A DNA stretch of 64,000 bases from Tissierellales bacterium. GTDB lineage: Bacteria > Bacillota > Clostridia > Tissierellales > JASKZW01. The stretch covers positions 37,634 through 101,633 of the forward strand of contig JASLIL010000025.1 in the NCBI GenBank assembly GCA_030152145.1, in the 5' to 3' direction. Each line of letters begins with the position of its first letter. Position 1 is the first letter of the stretch. The translations under genes and the position numbers were made by a program. Below are positions 8,653 to 16,255 of this stretch, one piece after another. The notes below the pieces were generated by a model. That model made no database searches. It worked only from the letters and a program-made list of their open reading frames with translations, and was not told the DNA's origin.

Positions 8653-8697
8653 TTAACTTATGGCCATGTAGGGGCTCTATATGGCCGCGTAAGTTAA
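8653..8697 (+). other. intercistronic hairpin between trxA and grdE
   Basis: TTAACTTA (8653-8660) pairs with TAAGTTAA (8690-8697), and inside it GGCCAT (8662-8667) pairs with ATGGCC (8681-8686). No T-tract follows, so it is not a standard terminator. It may protect or process the mRNA and set different levels of the trx and grd parts. Confidence 0.6.
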
Positions 8698-8737
8698 TTA
8701 TAGATAATAGCTTCAAATAAAAGGGGAGGTGAAGTAT

Positions 8738-10024
8738 ATGCGTCTAGATGTAGGCCACGTGCTTATAAATGATGTTCAATTTGGTAATGAAACTAAAATT
8801 GATAATGGTGTTCTATTCATAAACAAACAAGAGATTATTGATCTTGTTATGGAAGACGAACACATTAAGGAAGTAGACGTAGATATTGCAAGACCTGGAG
8901 AGAGTGTTAGAATAACTCCAGTTAAGGACGTTGTAGAACCAAGAGTTAAGGTTGAAGGTCCAGGAGGAGTATTTCCAGGAATTTTATCAAAGGTTGATAT
9001 AGTAGGTTCAGGAAAAACTAATGTTTTAAAAGGTTGTGCTGTTATGACAACTGGTAAAATAGTAGGTTTCCAAGAGGGTATTGTAGATATGAAAGGCCCA
9101 GGAGCTGACTATACTCCATTCTCAAAAACAAATAACATTGTATTGAGATGTGAACCAGTAGATGGTTTAAAACAACACGCTCACGAAAAAGCTGTTAGAT
9201 TTGCAGGATTCAAAACAGCTGCTTATGTAGCAGAAGCTGCAAGAGAAATCGAACCTAATACAGTAAGAACTTATGAGGTAGATACTTTACTTGAAGGAAT
9301 TAAGAAATATCCAGAACTTCCAAAAGTAGGATATGTACAAATGCTTCAAACACAAGGATTACTTCATGACACTTATGTATATGGTGTAGATGCTAAGCAA
9401 ATAGTTCCAACTATAATGTACCCAACTGAAATAATGGACGGTGCTATTGTAAGTGGTAACTGTGTATCAGCTTGTGACAAGAACACAACATTCCATCAAA
9501 TGAATAACCCAGTAATCCATGATTTAATGGATGCACATGGTAAAGATTTAAACTTTGTTGGAGTAATAATTACAAACGAAAACGTATATCTTCAAGATAA
9601 AGAAAGATCATCAAACTGGACTGCTAAATTAGCAGAATATCTAGGATTAGATGCAGTTATAATATCACAAGAAGGATTTGGTAACCCAGATACTGACTTA
9701 ATTATGAACTGTACTAAGATCGAAAAGAAAGATATAGATACAGTAATAATTACTGACGAGTATGCAGGTAGAGACGGTGCCAGCCAATCATTAGCTGACG
9801 CTGACATACTAGCAAACGCAGTAGTTACAGGAGGAAACGCTAACGAAGTTATCGAATTACCTCCAATGGATAAAATTATTGGTACTTTAGACTATGTTGA
9901 CATCATCGCTGGTGGATTCGATGGAAGCTTAAAAGAAGACGGCTCAATCGTAGTTGAACTTCAAGCTATCACAGGAGCTACTAACGAAGTTGGATTCAAC
10001 AAAATGTCAGCAAAAGGATTCTAA
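8738..10024 (+). CDS. grdE: glycine reductase component B, GrdE proprotein
   Basis: A 428-residue substrate-specific subunit that is cleaved into two chains, creating the pyruvoyl group that binds glycine as a Schiff base. Counting from the ATG at 8738, the expected cleavage pair Asn241-Cys242 lies in SGNCVSACDKN, matching the position I recall for GrdE of Eubacterium acidaminophilum. A GTG at 8729 is in frame, but the ribosome site GGGGAGGTGA (8722-8731) is correctly spaced only for 8738. GrdE works with GrdB. The gene lies between trxA and grdA in the usual clostridial order. Confidence 0.95.
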   Translation: MRLDVGHVLINDVQFGNETKIDNGVLFINKQEIIDLVMEDEHIKEVDVDIARPGESVRITPVKDVVEPRVKVEGPGGVFPGILSKVDIVGSGKTNVLKGCAVMTTGKIVGFQEGIVDMKGPGADYTPFSKTNNIVLRCEPVDGLKQHAHEKAVRFAGFKTAAYVAEAAREIEPNTVRTYEVDTLLEGIKKYPELPKVGYVQMLQTQGLLHDTYVYGVDAKQIVPTIMYPTEIMDGAIVSGNCVSACDKNTTFHQMNNPVIHDLMDAHGKDLNFVGVIITNENVYLQDKERSSNWTAKLAEYLGLDAVIISQEGFGNPDTDLIMNCTKIEKKDIDTVIITDEYAGRDGASQSLADADILANAVVTGGNANEVIELPPMDKIIGTLDYVDIIAGGFDGSLKEDGSIVVELQAITGATNEVGFNKMSAKGF

Positions 10025-10095
10025 TTTAGAAACCAAATAATTGAAACAAAAAACTTATAATTTAAAATAAAAATACGAAAGGATGTGCAGAGATA

Positions 10096-10569
10096 ATGTC
10101 ATTATTTGATTCAAGCAAAAAAGTAATCATTATCGGTGACAGGGACGGTATCCCTGGACCAGCTATGGAAGAATGCATTAAGACTACAGACGCTGAAGTA
10201 GTATTCTCATCTACTGAGTGTTTTGTCTGAACTGCTGCAGGAGCAATGGACTTAGAAAACCAAAAGAGAGTAAAGGAATTAACTGAAAAACACGGTGCAG
10301 AAAACATGATCGTGTTAATCGGTGGAGCTGAAGCAGAAGCTGCAGGATTAGCAGCAGAAACTGTTACAGCTGGAGACCCAACTTTCGCAGGTCCATTAGC
10401 AGGAGTCCAGTTAGGACTTAAAGTATACCACTGTGTAGAGCCAGAATTCAAAGAGTCAGTTGACGCTGATGTTTATGATGAACAAATCGGAATGATGGAA
10501 ATGGTTCTAGACGTTGAAGATATTGTTGAAGAAGTAAGCGAAATCAGAGAAGAATTCTGTAAATTCTAG
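10096..10569 (+). CDS. grdA: glycine reductase selenoprotein A (UGA read as selenocysteine)
   Basis: The frame from ATG 10096 to the stop at 10569 contains one TGA at 10228-10230, codon 45. The context reads CFV-Sec-TAAGAMD, the diagnostic GrdA active site. With selenocysteine inserted the protein has 157 residues, the normal size; without it only a 44-residue stub and an apparent C-terminal ORF would result. GrdA carries the carboxymethyl-selenoether from component B to component C and is re-reduced by TrxA. The ribosome site is AAAGGATG. Confidence 0.97.
10228..10245 (+). promoter_or_regulatory. grdA selenocysteine codon and candidate SECIS hairpin
   Basis: Directly after the TGA (10228-10230), TGCT (10233-10236) can pair with AGCA (10242-10245) around a GCAGG loop. 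The UGA proximity and the G-rich apical loop suit a bacterial SECIS bound by SelB. The exact fold needs modelling. Confidence 0.55.
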
Positions 10570-10636
10570 TATCATATATTAGATTAGAATTTCGATGATT
10601 AATTCCCTATGAAAAATACGGAGAGGGGGGAATCTA

Positions 10637-11950
10637 ATGGGGAAAATTAGAGTTGTCCATTATATAAACCAATTCTTCGCTGGTATCGGTGGAGAAGAAA
10701 AGGCTGACTACAAACCAGAATTAAGAGAAGGTGTAGTTGGACCAGGTATGGCTTTAGACGCTGGCTTTGGTGATGAAGCTGAAATTACTCACACAATAAT
10801 ATGTGGAGACAGTTATTTTGGTGAAAACATGGAAGAAGCAGAAGCTGCTGTACTAGAAATGGTAAAAGAAGTAAATCCAGACTTATTTATAGCTGGACCA
10901 GCGTTTAACGCAGGTAGATACGGAGTTGCGTGTGGTACTATTGCAACATCTGTTCAAAATAAATTAGGCATCCCTGTAGTAACAGGAATGTACGAAGAAA
11001 ACCCTGGTGCTGATATGTACAAGAAAGACGTATATATAGCATCAACAAGAAATAGTGCTGCAGGTATGAGAAAAGCTGTAAAGGTTATGGTACCATTAGC
11101 ACTTAAAATAGCTAAAGGTGAAGAAATAGGTTCACCAGCTGAAGAAGGATATTTACCAAGAGGTATTAGAAAGAACTTCTTCACAGACAAAAGAGGATCA
11201 CAAAGAGCTATCGATATGCTTCTTAAGAAGATTAAAGGTGAAGAGTTCGAAACAGAATTCCCAATGCCTAACTTTGATAGAGTAGATCCTAATCCAGCAG
11301 TTAAAGATATGTCAAAAGCAACTGTTGCTATAGTAACATCAGGTGGTATTGTACCATTTGGTAACCCAGATCACATTGAGTCATCATCAGCTTCAAAATA
11401 TGGTGAATACGATATTGAAGGAGTAAATGATTTACTTGAAGGCGAATGGGAAACAGCACACGGTGGTCATGACCCTGTATATGCTAACGAAGACGCAGAC
11501 AGAGTTATTCCAGTTGACGTATTAAGACAAATGGAAAAAGATGGTAGAATAGGTAAACTTCACAGATACTTCTACAGTACTGTAGGTAACGGTACTGCAG
11601 TAGCAAGCTCAAAAGCTTATGCTGAAGAATTTGCTGCTAAGATGAAGGCTGACGGAGTAGATGCAGTTATCTTGACTTCTACTTGAGGTACTTGTACACG
11701 TTGCGGTGCAACAATGGTTAAAGAAGTTGAGCGTGCAGGAATTCCTGTAGTTCATATCTGTACAGTAGTACCTATTTCATTAACAGTAGGAGCTAACAGA
11801 ATTGTTCCAGCTATAGCTATACCTCACCCACTAGGAAATCCAGCCCTAGACCATGGTGAAGAAGTAGCATTAAGACATAAAATAACTGAAACAGCTCTTC
11901 AAGCTCTAGAAACTGAAGTAGACGATCAAACAGTATTTGATGTAAAGTAG
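10637..11950 (+). CDS. grdB: glycine reductase selenoprotein B, GrdB (UGA read as selenocysteine)
   Basis: The frame from ATG 10637 to the stop at 11950 is interrupted only by TGA at 11684-11686, codon 350. The active site reads ST-Sec-GTCTRCG, a Sec-x-x-Cys-x-x-Cys arrangement. Selenocysteine insertion gives 437 residues, normal for GrdB. GrdB attacks the Schiff base formed on GrdE, releasing ammonia and passing the carboxymethyl group to GrdA. A GAGAGGGGGG ribosome site precedes it. Residues after the UGA (KEVERAGIPVVHICTVVPI) are typical of the family, so this is not a pseudogene. Confidence 0.97.
11684..11712 (+). promoter_or_regulatory. grdB selenocysteine codon and SECIS hairpin
   Basis: Thirteen bases after the TGA, GTTGC (11700-11704) pairs perfectly with GCAAC (11708-11712) around a GGT loop. 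An apical GGU in a short stem close to the UGA resembles the E. coli fdhF SECIS recognised by SelB. Confidence 0.65.
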
Positions 11951-11965
11951 ATAGACTTTAAAATC

Positions 11966-11999
11966 CAAATGGGTGATAATATTTTTTATCGCCCATTTG
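11966..11999 (+). other. long intercistronic hairpin between grdB and grdC
   Basis: A 14-bp stem (11966-11979 with 11986-11999, one G-U pair) with a six-base loop lies 16 bases after the grdB stop. It is not followed by a T-tract, so it is more likely a 3'-end stabiliser or processing site than a full terminator. Confidence 0.65.
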
Positions 12000-12042
12000 T
12001 AATATGGAAAGGTTTAATCTACATAATTTTGGAGGTGGAATT

Positions 12043-13581
12043 ATGAATTTTCCTGTAGTAAAAGGAACTAGTTATGTATTATTACACGCTGAAGACATGG
12101 TTATCCATAATGGTACTACCCAGTCAACAGAAAGAGTTACAAACCCAGAATCAGAGTATCTTAAAAAGTTACCAGAACATTTACGTACATTTGAGGAAGC
12201 AGTAAACTATTTACCAAACCAAGTATACATTGGTAATAAGAAGCCAGAAGACCTTAAAGAAGTTGCACAACCATGGTTTGATAAACCATTAGAAGGTGCA
12301 GATAGATTCGGTAAATTTGGTGAAATGATGCCAGAAGACGAATTCATAGGTTTAATCAAAATCGTTGACGCTTTTGACCTAGTTAAATTAACTGAAGAGT
12401 TTACAGCTGAAGTTAAAACTAAATTAGAAGCTCACCCACTAATGACAGAAGAGCTAATTGCTAAACTAAAAAAAGGAGATGCAGTTGCTGATATCGAAAA
12501 ATTAATCGAAGAGCAAGGAGCAGAAGGAATCTTCTTAGATGGCAAAACAGTTGGTTGTGTTAAAAGAGGACATGATGTTGACGTTAACTTAAATGCACAT
12601 GTTTTATTTGAAAACTTAGTATGTAAGGCATCAGGAGTTTTAGCAGGATTAAACCTAGTAGCTAAAAATGACTTTGATCCTAAAGATGTAGAATATGTAA
12701 TCGAGTGTTCAGAGGAAGCATGTGGAGACATGAACCAAAGAGGTGGAGGTAACTTCGCAAAATCTATAGCTGAGATGGTTGGATTTGAAAATGCAACTGG
12801 TTCAGATACAAGAGGATTCTGTGCAGCTCCAACTCATGCTTTAATCGTAGCTGCTTCATTAGTACAAGCAGGAACATTCAAAAATGTTGTAGTTATTTCA
12901 GGTGGATCAACTGCAAAATTAGGTATGAATGGTAAGAATCACGTTGAGAAAGACATGCCAATACTAGAAGACGTTGTAGGTGGATTTGCAGTATTAATCA
13001 GTGAAAATGATGGTGTTAACCCAGTGTTAAGAACTGACATTGTTGGTAGACATACTGTTGGAACTGGTTCATCACCACAAGCAGTTATGGGTGGATTAGT
13101 TACAAATCCTCTTGAAGAAGCAGGATTAAAAATAATTGACGTAGATAGATTCTCAGTTGAGATGCAAAACCCTGATGTTACAAAACCTGCAGGAGCAGGA
13201 GATGTACCAACAGCTAACTACAAGATGATTGGTGCATTAGGAGTTATGAAAAAACACATTGAGAGATCAGATATCAATGACTTTATACAAAACCATGGTA
13301 TGGAAGGATGGGCTCCAACTCAAGGACATATCCCATCAGGAGTACCTTATTTAGGATTCGCTAGAGAAGATATCTTAGCTGGCGATGTTAAAAGAGCTAT
13401 GATTGTTGGTAAAGGTAGTTTATTCTTAGGTAGAATGACTAACTTATTCGACGGGGTATCAATAGTAGTAGAAAATAATCCAGGAAAAGTAGATGAGGAT
13501 AAGGGCGTTTCAGAAGAACAAGTAAGATCACTTGTGGCAGAAGCTATGAGAGATTTCTCTGCTCATTTACTTCAGGATTAG
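12043..13581 (+). CDS. grdC: glycine reductase component C, beta subunit
   Basis: A 512-residue subunit of the acetyl-phosphate-forming component C, with a beta-ketoacyl-ACP-synthase-like (FabH-related) fold. ECSEEACGDMNQRG and GSDTRGFCAAPTHAL are the recognisable cysteine-containing segments. Component C takes the carboxymethyl-selenoether of GrdA, forms an acetyl-thioester and releases acetyl phosphate. An ATG at 12004 is in frame, but GGAGGTGG (12031-12038) is placed for the ATG at 12043, which gives the usual family length. It lies 11 bases before grdD. Confidence 0.95.
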   Translation: MNFPVVKGTSYVLLHAEDMVIHNGTTQSTERVTNPESEYLKKLPEHLRTFEEAVNYLPNQVYIGNKKPEDLKEVAQPWFDKPLEGADRFGKFGEMMPEDEFIGLIKIVDAFDLVKLTEEFTAEVKTKLEAHPLMTEELIAKLKKGDAVADIEKLIEEQGAEGIFLDGKTVGCVKRGHDVDVNLNAHVLFENLVCKASGVLAGLNLVAKNDFDPKDVEYVIECSEEACGDMNQRGGGNFAKSIAEMVGFENATGSDTRGFCAAPTHALIVAASLVQAGTFKNVVVISGGSTAKLGMNGKNHVEKDMPILEDVVGGFAVLISENDGVNPVLRTDIVGRHTVGTGSSPQAVMGGLVTNPLEEAGLKIIDVDRFSVEMQNPDVTKPAGAGDVPTANYKMIGALGVMKKHIERSDINDFIQNHGMEGWAPTQGHIPSGVPYLGFAREDILAGDVKRAMIVGKGSLFLGRMTNLFDGVSIVVENNPGKVDEDKGVSEEQVRSLVAEAMRDFSAHLLQD

Positions 13582-13592
13582 AGGTGATATAA

Positions 13593-14774
13593 ATGTCAGA
13601 TAATAATGTAAAAGAAATGATAGGAAAGGTATTTTCCGACATAGCAGATGCTATGGAAACAGGTCAATTTGGAGGAAAAGTTAGAGTTGCTGTTACTACT
13701 TTAGGTAGTGAACACGGCGTTGAAAACGTAATCAAAGGTGCTGAAATAGCACAAGAGAAAGATTCTTCAATTGAAGTAGTTTTAATAGGACCAAAGAGCG
13801 ATTCAAAATTAACTCAAGTTGTAGTTGAAAATGAAGACGAAGGTTATGCTAGAATGGAAGAGCTTTTAGATAGTAAGGAAATAGATGCATGTGTTACTAT
13901 GCACTATAACTTCCCTATAGGAGTATCTACTGTAGGTAGAGTAGTAACTCCTGGAATAGGTAAGGAAATGATTATAGCAACAACTACAGGAACAACAGCT
14001 CCTCATAGAGTTGAAGCTATGATTAAAAATGGTATCAACGGAATAGCTACAGCTAAGGCTGTTGGTATTGAAAACCCTACTGTTGGTATCTTAAATCTTG
14101 ATGGTGCAAGACAAGTTGAGAGAGCTTTCAATGAGTTAATCTCAAAGGGCTATGAAATAAACTTAACTGAGTCAATGAGAGCTGATGGTGGATGTGTTAT
14201 GAGAGGTAATGACTTATTAGCAGGAGTACCAGATGTAATGGTTACTGATACCTTAACAGGTAACATGCTAATGAAGATTTTCTCATCATATACAACTGGT
14301 GGAAGCTACGAAGCTATGGGTTATGGATATGGACCAGGAATTGGTGAAGGATATGATAGAACTGTTTTAATCATATCTAGAGCATCAGGAGCTCCAGTTA
14401 TTGCTAACGCTTTAATCTATGGTGCACAAGTTGCTAGAGGAAATATCCAAGAAATAGCTAAAGATGAGTATAAGAAAGCTAAAAAAGCTGGCTTAGAATC
14501 TATAGTTGCTGAATTAACTAAGGACAATAAAAAAGAAGCTGATACTGAAGAAGTAGTTGCTCCAGAAAAAGAAACAGTTACTGGAACAATTGGCGGTATC
14601 GACATAATGGACCTAGAAGATGCAGTTAGAGTTCTTTGGAAAGAAGGAATCTACGCTGAATCAGGAATGGGATGTACAGGTCCTATGGTAATGGTTAATG
14701 AAGAAAAACTAGAAAATGCTATTTCGATATTAGCTAAGGCAGGGTATGTTGCAGGTCAATCAGATCCTTGCTAG
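13593..14774 (+). CDS. grdD: glycine reductase component C, alpha subunit
   Basis: A 393-residue partner of GrdC, related to PlsX/phosphate-acyltransferase folds. It is thought to carry the phosphorolysis step that frees acetyl phosphate, which acetate kinase then uses to make ATP. Cysteine-containing GCVMRGNDLLAG and the C-terminal GMGCTGPMVMV are present. The ribosome site is AGAGGTGAT. This is the last gene of the operon and a strong terminator follows. A short acidic linker (about residues 310-330) separates the main body from the C-terminal segment. Confidence 0.95.
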   Translation: MSDNNVKEMIGKVFSDIADAMETGQFGGKVRVAVTTLGSEHGVENVIKGAEIAQEKDSSIEVVLIGPKSDSKLTQVVVENEDEGYARMEELLDSKEIDACVTMHYNFPIGVSTVGRVVTPGIGKEMIIATTTGTTAPHRVEAMIKNGINGIATAKAVGIENPTVGILNLDGARQVERAFNELISKGYEINLTESMRADGGCVMRGNDLLAGVPDVMVTDTLTGNMLMKIFSSYTTGGSYEAMGYGYGPGIGEGYDRTVLIISRASGAPVIANALIYGAQVARGNIQEIAKDEYKKAKKAGLESIVAELTKDNKKEADTEEVVAPEKETVTGTIGGIDIMDLEDAVRVLWKEGIYAESGMGCTGPMVMVNEEKLENAISILAKAGYVAGQSDPC

Positions 14775-14787
14775 GATAGAATATAAT

Positions 14788-14827
14788 GGGGTAAAGTTCT
14801 ATTAATAGAGCTTTACCCTTTATTTTT
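14788..14827 (+). terminator. terminator of the glycine reductase operon
   Basis: GGGTAAAG...CTTTACCC enclosing CTATTAATAG, followed by TTTATTTTT. It ends the trxB-grdD unit. Confidence 0.9.
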
Positions 14828-14968
14828 GTCGAATGAAATAAATTATAAGATAGAATAAGAAAATTGGGGTATTATATATATGATGAAAAGTATAGCTTTT
14901 TCAAAAGATATGATACTATTTTCCTATATATTTACCTAATAAGCCTTATTTTTCAAATTAAAGTATAT

Positions 14969-15042
14969 TATATAGGTATAATAAATTGTAAAATATACCT
15001 ATATATTATATAATATTTATGCTAATAGATTAAATATTAGCA
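14969..15042 (+). promoter_or_regulatory. nup promoter with inverted-repeat candidate operators
   Basis: The 302-base gap 14775-15076 holds the grd terminator and this region. A promoter TTGTAA (14986-14991), 17 bases, TATAAT (15009-15014) is embedded in a perfect 12-bp inverted repeat (14969-14980 and 14994-15005) whose right arm lies between -35 and -10. A second repeat (TGCTAATA 15020-15027 with TATTAGCA 15035-15042) lies just downstream of -10. No purine riboswitch motif was found. Confidence 0.5.
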
Positions 15043-15076
15043 AATAACAAATAAGATCAATATAAGAGGAGGATTT

Positions 15077-16183
15077 ATGTTGAAAAAGAGATTATTAGCA
15101 TTATTATTAATTACAGTTTTAGCTTTTGGTTTAGTTGGATGTGGAAATAAAGGTGGAGAAACAACTGATAAACCAGAAACAAATGAAACTGAAGGTACAG
15201 GTGAATCAGAAGAAACATTAGATGGTGAAGAACTAAGTGTAGGTATGGTAACTGACGAAGGTGGAGTTCATGATCAGTCATTCAACCAATCAGCTTGGGA
15301 AGGTTTACAAGAAGCAGAAAAAGACTTAGGCGTTAAAGTAAGGTATGTTGAGTCACAAGATGATGCGGACTTTACACCAAACCTAGAAGAGCTTCTAGAT
15401 GGAGAAACAAATCTAATGTGGGGAATTGGATTTAAACTTGCAGACTCAGTATTTGAAGCTGCCACTAATAATCCAGATTACAAATATGCAGTAGTAGATG
15501 CAAGCTTTGATGGTAATGAAGAAGACTATCCAGGAGGAACTCCGGAAAACGCTTTAGGTATTGTATTTAAGGCAGAACAACCATCATTCCTAGTAGGATA
15601 TATTGCAGGTAAAATGACAGAGACTGACAAGGTAGGATTCATTGGTGGTATTGAAATCGATGTTATTCAATCATTTGAGTATGGTTACAAGGCAGGAGTT
15701 AAATTTGCTGCTGAAGAACTAGGGAAAAACATTGAAGTATTATCACAATATGCTGAATCATTCTCAGATGCTCCTAAAGGTAAAGCTATAGCTAACCAAA
15801 TGTACAGCCAAGGTGCTGACATTGTATTCCACGCTTCAGGAGATGTTGGAACTGGAGTTATAGAAGCGGCTAAAGAAAATGACAAATGGGTAATTGGTGT
15901 TGACAAGGATCAAAACTTCCTAGCACCAGACCACGTTTTAACTTCAGCTGTAAAAAGAGTTGACGTAGCTGTATATAATACTGTTAAAGATCTTAAAGAA
16001 GGAAACTTCAAAGGTGGAGAAACTGTTGTTTATACACTTAAAGAAGGCGGAGTTGACATAGCTCCAAGTTCAGACAAACATGTTCCAGCTGATCTTTTAG
16101 AAGAGGTAGAAGCATTAAAGCAAAAGATAATTGATGGAGACATTGAAGTTCCATTTAACGAAGAAACATTCAAAAGCTTCTAA
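15077..16183 (+). CDS. BMP-family nucleoside-binding lipoprotein of an ABC importer
   Basis: A 368-residue extracytoplasmic solute-binding protein. A lipoprotein signal peptide ends in the lipobox LVGC with lipidated C22, followed by an acidic Thr/Glu-rich linker (about 23-50). The BMP/PnrA domain begins with LSVGMVTDEGGVHDQSFNQS. This family (TmpC, BmpA, YufN/NupN) binds purine nucleosides. The three downstream genes encode the matching ATPase and two permeases. AGAGGAGG precedes the ATG. A hairpin after the gene may keep it expressed above the rest. Confidence 0.93.
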   Translation: MLKKRLLALLLITVLAFGLVGCGNKGGETTDKPETNETEGTGESEETLDGEELSVGMVTDEGGVHDQSFNQSAWEGLQEAEKDLGVKVRYVESQDDADFTPNLEELLDGETNLMWGIGFKLADSVFEAATNNPDYKYAVVDASFDGNEEDYPGGTPENALGIVFKAEQPSFLVGYIAGKMTETDKVGFIGGIEIDVIQSFEYGYKAGVKFAAEELGKNIEVLSQYAESFSDAPKGKAIANQMYSQGADIVFHASGDVGTGVIEAAKENDKWVIGVDKDQNFLAPDHVLTSAVKRVDVAVYNTVKDLKEGNFKGGETVVYTLKEGGVDIAPSSDKHVPADLLEEVEALKQKIIDGDIEVPFNEETFKSF

Positions 16184-16202
16184 AAATATTATAAAATAAA
16201 CT

Positions 16203-16228
16203 ACAGCTCAGGCTAAGGTCTGAGCTGT
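16203..16228 (+). other. intercistronic hairpin after the binding-protein gene
   Basis: ACAGCTCAG (16203-16211) pairs with CTGAGCTGT (16220-16228) around GCTAAGGT, with no T-tract. This is typical of the 3' end stabiliser found between a binding-protein gene and its transporter genes. Confidence 0.6.
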
Positions 16229-16255
16229 AAAAGTTTAAGCATAGGAGGTGCTCTC

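Noticed and set aside
10246..10569. Short independent gene starting at an internal ATG
   Set aside because: It is the 3' part of grdA after the selenocysteine UGA.
11714..11950. Separate 78-residue gene after grdB
   Set aside because: Same frame as grdB and part of it once UGA is read as selenocysteine.
14840..15076. Possible purine riboswitch before the nucleoside importer
   Set aside because: The conserved purine aptamer loops were not found; only AT-rich sequence with inverted repeats.
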